Notes under the pieces: generated by a model
Seen by the model: the letters and a program-made list of their open reading frames with translations, nothing else
Databases searched by the model: none
Told to the model about the DNA's origin: nothing
Assembly: GCA_041748075.1 (NCBI GenBank)
Contig: JBGTDX010000110.1
Location: 1 to 25,626, forward strand
DNA length: 25,626 bases
Direction: 5' to 3'
DNA from: JBGSYJ01 sp041748075
GTDB lineage: Bacteria > Acidobacteriota > Thermoanaerobaculia > Gp7-AA8
Part shown: one piece after another, positions 6,051 to 13,423 of the stretch
Layout of the letters: each line of letters opens with the position of its first letter
Position numbering within the stretch: the stretch's first letter is position 1
Translations under genes and position numbers: made by a program

Positions 6051-9000
6051 CTAGTTGTCCGGCTGGGCACCTCTGCGACGCGGCGAAGGACATCTCGAGC
6101 TGCCCGGACATAGCGCTCCCTGTCGAACCGCAAGCTGCTGGATCACGAACACGTTCCCCGCATCATCTACGGCGATCCCGCGAGGCGCGATGAATCGACT
6201 CTCCGACCCAGAGCCGTCCTCGCTACCTATGACCTGCGAAGAGCCGGCGAGAGTGAGAACCTGGCCAGCAGGTGTCACCTTGCGGATCGTGTGATTATCT
6301 CTGTCTGCGACGAAAAGCACGCCATCTCGATCGATTGCGATGGCGCCTGGAAAGTTGAACCGGGCCTGTGACCCGATCCCGTCAACTCCGCCTTTCACTC
6401 CTTTCGTGCCGGCCAGCGTCGACGTCTGGCCCGAGGGACTCAGTTGACGGATCACGTGATTGCTGGAGTCTGCGACGTAAATCGCTCCGGACGGGCTGAC
6501 AGCCAGACCGGTTGGAGTGTTGAACCGCGCGACCAGACCTACGCCATCGAGATTTCCTGTCTGCCCGGCCGAGCCGGCAATCGTCGAAACGAGTCCCGAG
6601 GGTGTCACTTTTCTGATTGTGTGATTGCCGGTGTCGGCAACATAGATCGACCCGTCGGGCCCAGCCGAGACTCCGAGAGGCGATTGAAAACGTCCGAGAG
6701 AACCCGGCCCATCGGAGCTGCCGCCCTGTCCCGCGCTTCCGGCAAGAGTGGATACGACGCCGTCAGGCGTCACCTTCCGGATGGTGTGGTTATTCGTATC
6801 CGCTACGAAGAGATTCCCGGCTTCGTCGATCCCCAGGCCACTGGGATTGTTGAAACGCGCGGCCGGCCCAGGACCGTCCACGCTGCCACTCTGTCCCGCC
6901 ACGCCGGCCAAAGTGGTCACGAGACCCTGCGGCGAAATCTTTCGGATCGTGTGATTATCTGAATCAGCTACGTAGACGTTGCCGAATGCGTCGACCACTC
7001 CCGCCTCGGCTCCCCTGAAGAGCGCCTGCGAGCGTAAACCGTCTGCGTTTCCAGCCTGTTCAGCGGCTCCACCAAGAGTCGTAACCGTACCGTCGGAGGT
7101 CACCTTGCGAATGGAATGGTTCGCGGAGTCAGCTACAAAAACATTGCCGGAGGAGTCCACTCCGACTCCCCGAGGAGAGCGGAACCGCGCGGCGCTGCCG
7201 GTGGCATCGATGCTCCCGGTCTGAGGGAAACCCGCAAGCGTTGTCACAACTCCATCCGGGGTGACTTTTCGAATCGCGTGGTTGAAACGGTCAGCTACAA
7301 AGATGTTCCCCATGGTGTCGACGGCGATGCCGACCGGACCGTTGAATCGCGCGTTACCCCCCGCGCCATCCGTGCTGCCTGCTTGCCCCGGCGATCCGGC
7401 AAGCGTGGTCACCGCCGCGCCGGGAGTGACCTTGCGAATCGTCTGATTGTCCCGATCCCCAACGTACAGATTTCCAGCCAGGTCGATCGCGATGGCTCTC
7501 GGTGCACCGAATCGGGCAGCCGATCCGACCGCATCCACGCTGCCACTTGCTCCGGCCGTGCCCGCGAAGGTCGACACCTGTCCGGACGGGGTGATCTTTC
7601 GGATGGTATGACTGTCGTCAGTCACATAAAGATTTCCGGATGCATCGACTGCAATCCCCGACGGGAGCGTAAAGCGCGCCTCTGAACCGGTTCCGTCAAC
7701 GCTTCCGGAGCGACCTGGCGATCCGGCAATCGTAGTCACGACTGCATCGGGAGTCACCTTTCGGATTGTGTGACCGGAATCGGTCACGTAGAGATTCCCT
7801 GCGTTGTCAATGGCGATTCCAATAGGCCAGCGAAAACGTGCCGAGGGGCCGGTACCATCGGTGATGCCGTGTTGCCCGGGGGAACCGGCGAAGGTCGTGA
7901 CGACCCCTTGCGGAGTCATTCTTCGAATGACGTGATTGGCCTCATCTGCGATGAAGATGTTCCCCGCGGCATCAACTACCAGGTTTCGCGGAAAGTGGAA
8001 CCGCGCTTCCGTCCCCTTTCCGTCGCGCGAGCCCGGACCGGAGTTTGGTCCGGCGAGATGAGTGAAGGCTAGTTTCTGTGCAGGAAGCGCGAGTGTTGTT
8101 GCGCAGCTCTCCTGCGACTGGGTGGCTCCGCACGAGTTCGCGGCACGCACAACGTAGCAGTATCGGGTAGCCGGCTTCAGAAAAACGTCACTGAACTGAG
8201 TGAACGATCCATCGAAGACTACTGAGCCATTGCGCAAGAGCGAGTAGACGTTCGTCTGAGGAACTCCGGTCCAGGACACCAGAACGCTCGAAGCATCGCT
8301 TCGCTGGGTCGATACTGCAGGGATCTGCGTAGGCGGAGTACAGCTTGGCGCCGTCGTGACGCAAGCGGTTTGTGAGACAGGCCCATCGCCGCAACTGCTG
8401 GTTGCCTGGAGCCCGTAGCAGTAGCGGACGCCAGCAGTGAGGCCGCTGTCATTAAATGAAAGGGCAGGTCCGCTGAAGATCTGTGTCCCATCACGCGTCA
8501 ATCGATACCCGGTTGCATTCTGAATCGCATTCCATGAAATCCTTGCACCTGAGCTTCCCTCGGCGGCGGCCACGAGAGCGCTCGTTCCGGCAGGTGGCAT
8601 ACAGCTTGCCGGTGTCCTCACACAAACTGCGGGTGAAGGCCGGCTCTCACCCGATTCTCCAAGGCTCCGAACCGTGTAGCAGTACTCGGTTGATCCTGTA
8701 CGGTTCTGATCCACAAAGCGTGTTTCTGAACCTTCGAAGACCAGCTCCGTTCCTCGGAACACACGATATCGGCTGGCACCCTGAATAGGACTCCATCTCA
8801 GCTCTACCGCGACGGGCGACTGGGCAATCGCCTCCGGTGCTGGAGGTGGGGGCGGTGGCGTCTGCAAATTCTTGCACTCGAACGTAACTGCGCCCAAGGA
8901 GCCTGTACCCGCAAAGGACGAGTTGATAGTCTGCGTCCTGACATTGAGTATCTCAACATTGGCGGTGCCTGCGATCGAACTCGATGGCACATCAAACTTC

Positions 9001-9323
9001 ACCGCACCCACGTTCCCGCTCACGGAGCGAAGTGTCGGAGGAACGAGTCGGACCCGAACCCCTGCAGGCTCCTCAACTTCATCGACAGACCAGGATGCCG
9101 CATCACCGCCCGGCTGCATGCCGAAAAATCGAAGACTCTGCCGTGGGTGTGAGATTACAAACTCGACAAAGAGAACCTGCTCGCTCTCAGTAATCGACAA
9201 ACCGAGACTCATTTGAGAGCCGCAGTTTGCAGAGGCGGATCCGACGGTGACAGTAGCTGCGGAAAGGTCCATCGATAGAAGGACTGCAGCGGCGAGAAAC
9301 GAGACGAAGGTCCGATGCCACAT
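6051..9323 (-). CDS. Secreted cohesin-like / FN3 x3 / NHL-repeat protein, 1090 aa (copy 1)
   Basis: The start ATG at 9321-9323 is supported by AAGGAG 7 nt upstream and a signal peptide (M-W-H-R-T-F-V-S-F-L-A-A-A-V-L-L-S-M, cleavage near L-S-A-A). Domains in order: a cohesin-like beta-sandwich (about 24-150, two Cys), a polyproline linker (156-162), three FN3 domains (about 163-430) each with a Y-C-Y strand and a partner Cys, eleven full NHL units of 54-55 residues plus a half unit (about 440-1060), and a Cys/Arg tail (R-Q-G-A-L-C-P-G, S-R-C-P, R-R-R-G-A). NHL units form beta-propeller blades used for binding proteins, sugars or peptides; no catalytic role is implied. It is predicted to be extracellular or cell-surface. 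The repeats are diverged from one another, unlike copies 2 and 3. It is divergently transcribed from the outer-membrane barrel gene. The domain calls are strong; the biological role is unknown. Confidence 0.9.
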   Translation of the reverse strand: MWHRTFVSFLAAAVLLSMDLSAATVTVGSASANCGSQMSLGLSITESEQVLFVEFVISHPRQSLRFFGMQPGGDAASWSVDEVEEPAGVRVRLVPPTLRSVSGNVGAVKFDVPSSSIAGTANVEILNVRTQTINSSFAGTGSLGAVTFECKNLQTPPPPPPAPEAIAQSPVAVELRWSPIQGASRYRVFRGTELVFEGSETRFVDQNRTGSTEYCYTVRSLGESGESRPSPAVCVRTPASCMPPAGTSALVAAAEGSSGARISWNAIQNATGYRLTRDGTQIFSGPALSFNDSGLTAGVRYCYGLQATSSCGDGPVSQTACVTTAPSCTPPTQIPAVSTQRSDASSVLVSWTGVPQTNVYSLLRNGSVVFDGSFTQFSDVFLKPATRYCYVVRAANSCGATQSQESCATTLALPAQKLAFTHLAGPNSGPGSRDGKGTEARFHFPRNLVVDAAGNIFIADEANHVIRRMTPQGVVTTFAGSPGQHGITDGTGPSARFRWPIGIAIDNAGNLYVTDSGHTIRKVTPDAVVTTIAGSPGRSGSVDGTGSEARFTLPSGIAVDASGNLYVTDDSHTIRKITPSGQVSTFAGTAGASGSVDAVGSAARFGAPRAIAIDLAGNLYVGDRDNQTIRKVTPGAAVTTLAGSPGQAGSTDGAGGNARFNGPVGIAVDTMGNIFVADRFNHAIRKVTPDGVVTTLAGFPQTGSIDATGSAARFRSPRGVGVDSSGNVFVADSANHSIRKVTSDGTVTTLGGAAEQAGNADGLRSQALFRGAEAGVVDAFGNVYVADSDNHTIRKISPQGLVTTLAGVAGQSGSVDGPGPAARFNNPSGLGIDEAGNLFVADTNNHTIRKVTPDGVVSTLAGSAGQGGSSDGPGSLGRFQSPLGVSAGPDGSIYVADTGNHTIRKVTPSGLVSTIAGSAGQTGNLDGVGLVARFNTPTGLAVSPSGAIYVADSSNHVIRQLSPSGQTSTLAGTKGVKGGVDGIGSQARFNFPGAIAIDRDGVLFVADRDNHTIRKVTPAGQVLTLAGSSQVIGSEDGSGSESRFIAPRGIAVDDAGNVFVIQQLAVRQGALCPGSSRCPSPRRRGAQPDN
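6140..8010 (-). repeat. NHL propeller repeat array of copy 1
   Basis: Eleven consecutive units of 54-55 codons share the pattern R-F-x-x-P-x-G-I-A-V-D-x-x-G-N-x-Y-V-A-D, then N-H-T-I-R-K-V-T-P-x-G-V-V, T-T-L-A-G and G-S-x-D-G. A twelfth half unit follows at the C-terminal side. Boundaries are approximate. Units differ considerably at DNA level, so this array is old compared with those at 18290 and 25086. Confidence 0.8.
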
Positions 9324-9378
9324 GAGAGGGCTCCTTGAAAACACGCCGAGACGCAACAGTAGATGAGCTGAATGCAGA

Positions 9379-9409
9379 ATAATATTCGTATTTTCGGATT
9401 GAGAGTCAA
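9379..9409 (-). promoter_or_regulatory. Candidate sigma70-like promoter for NHL copy 1
   Basis: On the minus strand, TTGACT (9404-9409) and TATTAT (9379-9384) are separated by 19 bp, in the AT-richest part of the divergent intergenic region and about 55 bp upstream of the start codon. Each box matches five of six consensus bases; the spacer is slightly long. Confidence 0.45.
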
Positions 9410-9465
9410 CCCCCTGACCCTAAGTTCTTCAGTGAGCAGTACACGACGGAGCCCTTGACAACCTT

Positions 9466-9494
9466 TTGCACCCGATCGTCCCCGCTGCTATCAT
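9466..9494 (+). promoter_or_regulatory. Candidate promoter for the outer-membrane barrel gene
   Basis: TATCAT (9489-9494) matches five of six -10 bases; TTGCAC lies 17 bp upstream (9466-9471) but is a weak -35. A better -35 (TTGACA, 9455-9460) exists but is 28 bp from this -10. The site lies 48 bp before the GTG start. Confidence 0.35.
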
Positions 9495-9542
9495 CCATTT
9501 TCAAACGTACAGACATTGAGGCACCGTCGACAAGGAGGTTTC

Positions 9543-10763
9543 GTGAAACGACTCTCTTCGATCCTTGTGTTGCTGTTCATTTCCGCACCTCTTTCCGCGC
9601 AGAATGTTCCCATTGAGGCGCTCTCGGACCTTTCCTTCAACTTCGGAAATCCTGGTGCCCGATCGCTGGCGATGGGCGGCGCGTTCCTGGCGCTGGCGGA
9701 TGACGCGTCTGCCGCTGAAGCGAATCCTGCCGGCCTCACGATTCTGTCGAGATCCGAGGTGTCGCTCGAGGTTCGCCAGATCGAAACGAGCCAGACATTC
9801 CTGATCAGCAATGCGACGAGCAACACCTTCAGTGACGACGAGACTCAAGTCTCATTCGCAAGCTTTGTGCAGCCCTGGGCCAACTTCGTACTCGGCGCCT
9901 ACTATCACAAGCCTCTGGCTCAATCGAACGAAACAGGCACCGTGTTCCAGAATGTCAATGCCGGTACATTGGAGCTGACGCCTTTCACGAACTCTCTCAA
10001 CATCGAGATCGAAACGTTCGGCCTCTCGGGCGCATGGAGAGTTGACCGGCTGTCTCTAGGGGTCGGCGTTCGCTATCAGTCACTCGATCAGAATGCATCG
10101 TCCGTACGGTTGCTCAGTGCCACAGACACATTTTCGGCGACGCAGACGGCGGATGACTCCGACGTCACCTTTTCTGCAGGCTTGAAGTGGGAAGTCACCG
10201 ACCGGTTCAACGTCGGCGCCGCGTACAAGCAGGGGGCCAGCTTCGACGCGCCCTTCAATACGGTCTCTCAGCTCTCAGGTGGACAGCCTGTGCGCGTCGA
10301 ACATTCCGCTGATTTCAATGTTCCGGACATCTTCGGTGCAGGCATCGCTCTGCGGCCTCTGGCGAACCAGAGCTGGTGGATCCTGGCCGACGTCAACCGT
10401 GTCACGTACGGAGATCTTGCGGACAACGTCGTCGGCACGGACGGGGTGCCGAGGCAGGACTTCAAAATCGACGACGGCACAGAAATTCGAGTCGGTACAG
10501 AGTACACGTTCCGTCTGGCAGTTCCGCTCTCGATCCGCGCCGGCTACTGGAAGGACCCTGCGCACAGACTCCAGTACACCGGTCCCACGAACACTATTTC
10601 AGGAGCTGCGTTCGGCTTTCTGTTTCCTCGAGAAGCAGACGACGAGGATCATCTAACCTTCGGTGTTGGAGCGGTGTTCAGCAACTTTCAAATCGACATT
10701 GGCTACGATGATGGAGGCGATTCCGGCTCGATTGCCTCGGTTTCCTCCGTATTCCGGTTCTAG
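9543..10763 (+). CDS. Outer-membrane beta-barrel protein, FadL/PorV-like, 406 aa
   Basis: The GTG at 9543 is chosen because AAGGAGG lies just upstream and it leads straight into a signal peptide (K-R-L-S-S-I-L-V-L-L-F-I-S-A-P-L-S-A, cleavage before Q-N). The mature N-terminus has F-G-N-P-G-A-R-S-L-A-M-G-G-A-F-L-A-L-A-D-D and A-E-A-N-P-A-G-L, the hallmark of the PorV/UPF0164 and FadL/TodX barrel families (N-P-A-G and the M-G-G-A-F plug region). The rest alternates amphipathic strands and polar loops and ends with S-S-V-F-R-F, a C-terminal Phe typical of BAM substrates. Likely roles are transport of hydrophobic compounds or a surface-protein shuttle; no other type IX secretion genes are seen here. 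Being divergent from the secreted NHL protein, it might be co-regulated with it, but this is only an inference. Confidence 0.85.
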   Translation: MKRLSSILVLLFISAPLSAQNVPIEALSDLSFNFGNPGARSLAMGGAFLALADDASAAEANPAGLTILSRSEVSLEVRQIETSQTFLISNATSNTFSDDETQVSFASFVQPWANFVLGAYYHKPLAQSNETGTVFQNVNAGTLELTPFTNSLNIEIETFGLSGAWRVDRLSLGVGVRYQSLDQNASSVRLLSATDTFSATQTADDSDVTFSAGLKWEVTDRFNVGAAYKQGASFDAPFNTVSQLSGGQPVRVEHSADFNVPDIFGAGIALRPLANQSWWILADVNRVTYGDLADNVVGTDGVPRQDFKIDDGTEIRVGTEYTFRLAVPLSIRAGYWKDPAHRLQYTGPTNTISGAAFGFLFPREADDEDHLTFGVGAVFSNFQIDIGYDDGGDSGSIASVSSVFRF

Positions 10764-10793
10764 CGCTCCAACTCGCAGGCACTAACTTAACGG

Positions 10794-10821
10794 CGCGACC
10801 GGCGAACGCGCTCCGGTCGCG
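10794..10821. terminator. Hairpin between convergent genes
   Basis: CGCGACCGG (10794-10802) and CCGGTCGCG (10813-10821) form a perfect 9-bp GC-rich stem with a 10-nt loop, midway in the 99-bp gap between the convergent barrel gene and the 281-residue secreted protein gene. There is no T run, so a bidirectional or transcript-stabilising role is plausible but unproven. Confidence 0.45.
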
Positions 10822-10862
10822 TCAGGGTCGAGCTGCCTCCGCCCTGGACCCTCGGTCCGCCG

Positions 10863-11708
10863 CTATGGTTGGGCAAATCCCGGAAGCATGACGAGCGGTG
10901 GGCGATCTTCAGAAATCGTAAGCAGCAGCCCCTGCAGCGTTTCCCTCAGTCGCACGTTGTATTCCAGTTCATTAGCAGATCGACGCATCTCGCCTGGGAC
11001 CTGTCTTCCCTCATTCGGCGTCTGCCACCATTCAACCGTGTAGATCAGCCGGGCCGAATCTTCGGGTCCGTCCATGAAGAACAAACCGAGGAATGGAAAC
11101 CGCCGGGTCGGGTGATAGACGAGAAGATTCACTTCGCGGAGCCCGTACCCGAGAACGGACTTGACCAGCGAGTCTATTTTCTTTGCCGCTTCACCTAACT
11201 CCACGTTTGACAATTCGATCGGAGCTCCGAGATTCTTTCGAATCACAGCTTCCGAAAGTGAAGTGGTAGGAAACAGACCGAGCATTAGAGTCCGAAAGTC
11301 AGCAGCGGCGGGCGGTTCTGTCGAGTCCCGAACGAAGATCATGGGATTTTTTCCATAACCAACCATTTCGACCGACAGTCCTCTGAAGCGGACCTCGGCC
11401 GCGACTCCCTCGCCGACCGGATAGAACCATGTTTCCACCGGGACGTCATCGTTCGGATCTTCGGAATCGACACCCGGTGTCCGTTCGACATACTTTTGAT
11501 TCGGTAGATAGGGGACGGCCTTCATGACCTGCTCGCGGCTCCATCCGGCTCTGATCTGAAGGAGACCACTACGGATATCCATGATCGCGCTCGAATGGGC
11601 TTTTGTCAGGCTCTTTCCGATCGGCGGCCATTGAAACGCCGAGCTGTCCGCGAAGGCATTCTGAGCGAGAAAGATGGTCAAAAGTACCCGCACGACGATC
11701 CGCATCAT
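10863..11708 (-). CDS. Secreted protein of unknown function, about 281 aa
   Basis: Two adjacent ATG codons (11706-11708 and 11703-11705) follow GGAGG at 4 and 7 nt, so either can be the start. A signal peptide follows (M-R-I-V-V-R-V-L-L-T-I-F-L-A-Q-N-A-F-A, then D-S-S). The mature protein has no Cys and is of mixed alpha/beta character. One segment (I-R-A-G-W-S-R-E-Q-V-M-K-A-V-P, about residues 52-66) resembles the short helix motif of SmpA/BamE-type or other small periplasmic proteins, but this is only a weak likeness. There are no membrane helices after the signal. It is convergent with the barrel gene. Function unknown; a periplasmic location is the only firm inference. Confidence 0.75.
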   Translation of the reverse strand: MMRIVVRVLLTIFLAQNAFADSSAFQWPPIGKSLTKAHSSAIMDIRSGLLQIRAGWSREQVMKAVPYLPNQKYVERTPGVDSEDPNDDVPVETWFYPVGEGVAAEVRFRGLSVEMVGYGKNPMIFVRDSTEPPAAADFRTLMLGLFPTTSLSEAVIRKNLGAPIELSNVELGEAAKKIDSLVKSVLGYGLREVNLLVYHPTRRFPFLGLFFMDGPEDSARLIYTVEWWQTPNEGRQVPGEMRRSANELEYNVRLRETLQGLLLTISEDRPPLVMLPGFAQP

Positions 11709-11808
11709 TTGTCCTCCATCGGGCTTCAGGTTCTCCACGAGAAAGTTCTATTCCTCGACAGCTCTGTCGTGGCGATCAGACGAGTCAGCTCCGACCTGGT
11801 TGCTCCGA

Positions 11809-11921
11809 CTATTGCACCTGCGTTGATTCTTCTGACCCGTTGGCGATGGTCCACGCATAGGCGTCCGCTGATATCGCAAACATCAAAGACACAACGAGAA
11901 CAATCTGCAGCCTCGGAACAT
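11809..11921 (-). pseudogene. Decayed start of a small secreted-protein gene
   Basis: On the minus strand an AGAGGT ribosome site precedes an ATG at 11919-11921, but that frame stops after 12 codons. A shifted frame from the same point reads like a clean signal peptide (L-Q-I-V-L-V-V-S-L-M-F-A-I-S-A-D-A-Y-A, then W-T-I-A-N) and ends at a TAG at 11809-11811 after about 36 residues. The simplest reading is a secreted-protein gene broken by a frameshift and truncated. A promoter-like pair lies just upstream (11951-11981). It could also be a chance frame. Nothing else coding is evident in 11709-12064. Confidence 0.3.
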
Positions 11922-11950
11922 GATTCAGACCTCTAAAATTGGATACTCCG

Positions 11951-11981
11951 ATTCTAGCAAGAGTTCCGTGGTTTGCGTCAA
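11951..11981 (-). promoter_or_regulatory. Candidate sigma70-like promoter, minus strand
   Basis: TTGACG (11976-11981) and TAGAAT (11951-11956), each five of six consensus bases, are 19 bp apart on the minus strand. They would drive the decayed signal-peptide frame and, about 240 bp further on, the secreted-protein gene at 10863-11708. Confidence 0.4.
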
Positions 11982-12064
11982 ATAATTGTACCCCGCAGCG
12001 TGGATGGTCGGCGACGCGCCTCGTGCTGCGATCAGGTAGCGGATCGCCGGAAATCGCTGCCGAA

Positions 12065-13423
12065 TCACCCACTGAGGCTCTGCTGAAAGAACCGGCGGAA
12101 CCCTGGCGAAAACGCTTCGACAGACGGAACGAGCGCAGGATCCGAGGCTCGCGCTTGACGGACGTCAGCTACCGCTCGCTGCAGCATCGCTGGATCCTTC
12201 TTGCCGTTCTTCGCGTAGAGCGCGTATCGCGCGGCCGCGCGAAACAGATAGGCGTGCGCCGCAACAGGGGCGCGCTGGAAACTCGCCGCATCGAGAATCC
12301 CGAGCGTGGCTTCGTAGTCGCCGCCAAAGTAAGCGTCGGCCGCATCGAGCAGATTCTGCGGAACCGGTCCCGTATCCGGTCGCACGGTTGGAAGCCCGCT
12401 GGCCGCTACCTTTGCGGCTGACAGCACGTTCCGGAGCTGGCCCAGGTAACGCTGCACGGCATCGACATCATTTGACGAAAGCTGCGCCCTTGCCTGCGAG
12501 GAAAGACCACGCAGTTGATCCCTGACACGCGCGCCAGCGGGCGGGACCTCGCTCGCCTCTTTGAAACGATCCAGCACTCCTTCCGCATCCTTCGTCTGCG
12601 TGCGGATCTCCTGACGCAACCGATTCAGTTCCGCCAGACGCAGCTGCTCGGTTTCTCGTTTGATCAGCGAAGTGGCGTCCTGCCTGATCGCGTCGAATGC
12701 CAGTCTTGCCTGAGCAGCAAGCTTTCCGGCCTCCTCCATCGCAGAGATGTCATTCGCGACGCGTGCTGCTTCGAGTCGTTCGCTCGCAGTCGAAAGCTGG
12801 CGTCTCGTCTGCGTCTCCCGGCGCTCGAGGGCCGAGTCGCCAGCCATGAGGCTTGCATTGTTCGGATCCGACTTGAGTCGTCCCAGAGCCTGTAGCGCCC
12901 GGGTCGCCCCGTCGACTTCTCCCCGCGCGTCCTGGAGCGCCTTGTTGACCAGCGCCGGATCCGGGCCCCTCGGAATCACTGGCGTCGGAGTCACGATCGG
13001 CGGGGGCGGAATCTGTGGCGTCGGTGTCGGCGTTTCAACCGGGGGAGCGGCCCGCTGGCATTCAGCACGAAGACGCGCCAGTTCCCGCCCATAGGCGGTT
13101 CCGGCCGCGACGCCCTGCCGGGCACTCTCGTTCAATGCCGTGAGTGCGGAGGCGCAATCGCGTTTCTCTGCGTAGGCGCGCCCGAGAAAATAGTACGGCA
13201 CGTAAGGCTCATACCGCGTGCCGTAAATGAACATCGGTCTGCCACCCGCCTCCGTTCGGTCCTCAGCAATTGCCGCCGTCATTCGACGGATGACTTCATC
13301 CCAGCGCCCCCGGTCGGCCGCTCGAATCCCCTCGCGGTACTCGCTGACTGCGTCGGCCGAAGTCTTCAACGCTGACAGCGCGAGCAACAGGAGGGTCACC
13401 GCGAATATCCGGCGGGCAGTCAA
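12065..13423 (-). CDS. Periplasmic TPR/coiled-coil protein coupled to the Ser/Thr kinase, 452 aa
   Basis: It starts at TTG (13421-13423), which overlaps the kinase stop in TTGA, implying translational coupling; no separate strong ribosome site is seen. The signal peptide is R-R-I-F-A-V-T-L-L-L-L-A-L-S-A-L-K-T-S-A-D-A. Residues 26-118 are TPR-like helices (Y-R-E-G-I-R-A-A-D-R-G-R-W-D-E, Y-F-L-G-R-A-Y-A, C-A-S-A-L). A Pro/Thr linker follows (about 125-158), then a long charged coiled coil (about 165-350, many E-R, R-L-E-A and Q-A-R-L-A segments) and a helical C-terminal domain (about 355-452, with F-G-G-D-Y-E-A-T-L-G-I-L and A-Y-L-F-R-A-A-A-R-Y-A-L). The kinase PEGA domain is predicted to be on the same side of the membrane, so this protein may be its partner or report envelope state; that is inference. 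Confidence 0.85.
   Translation of the reverse strand: MTARRIFAVTLLLLALSALKTSADAVSEYREGIRAADRGRWDEVIRRMTAAIAEDRTEAGGRPMFIYGTRYEPYVPYYFLGRAYAEKRDCASALTALNESARQGVAAGTAYGRELARLRAECQRAAPPVETPTPTPQIPPPPIVTPTPVIPRGPDPALVNKALQDARGEVDGATRALQALGRLKSDPNNASLMAGDSALERRETQTRRQLSTASERLEAARVANDISAMEEAGKLAAQARLAFDAIRQDATSLIKRETEQLRLAELNRLRQEIRTQTKDAEGVLDRFKEASEVPPAGARVRDQLRGLSSQARAQLSSNDVDAVQRYLGQLRNVLSAAKVAASGLPTVRPDTGPVPQNLLDAADAYFGGDYEATLGILDAASFQRAPVAAHAYLFRAAARYALYAKNGKKDPAMLQRAVADVRQARASDPALVPSVEAFSPGFRRFFQQSLSG

Noticed and set aside
6444..7685. Plus-strand open frames (172 and 189 codons) across NHL copy 1.
   Set aside because: They mirror the NHL repeats in antisense. The minus-strand frame has the signal peptide, domains and ribosome site.
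9516..9542. ATG at 9516 as start of the barrel protein.
   Set aside because: The GTG at 9543 has AAGGAGG directly upstream and starts the signal peptide. The 9516 start would place the ribosome site inside the coding region.
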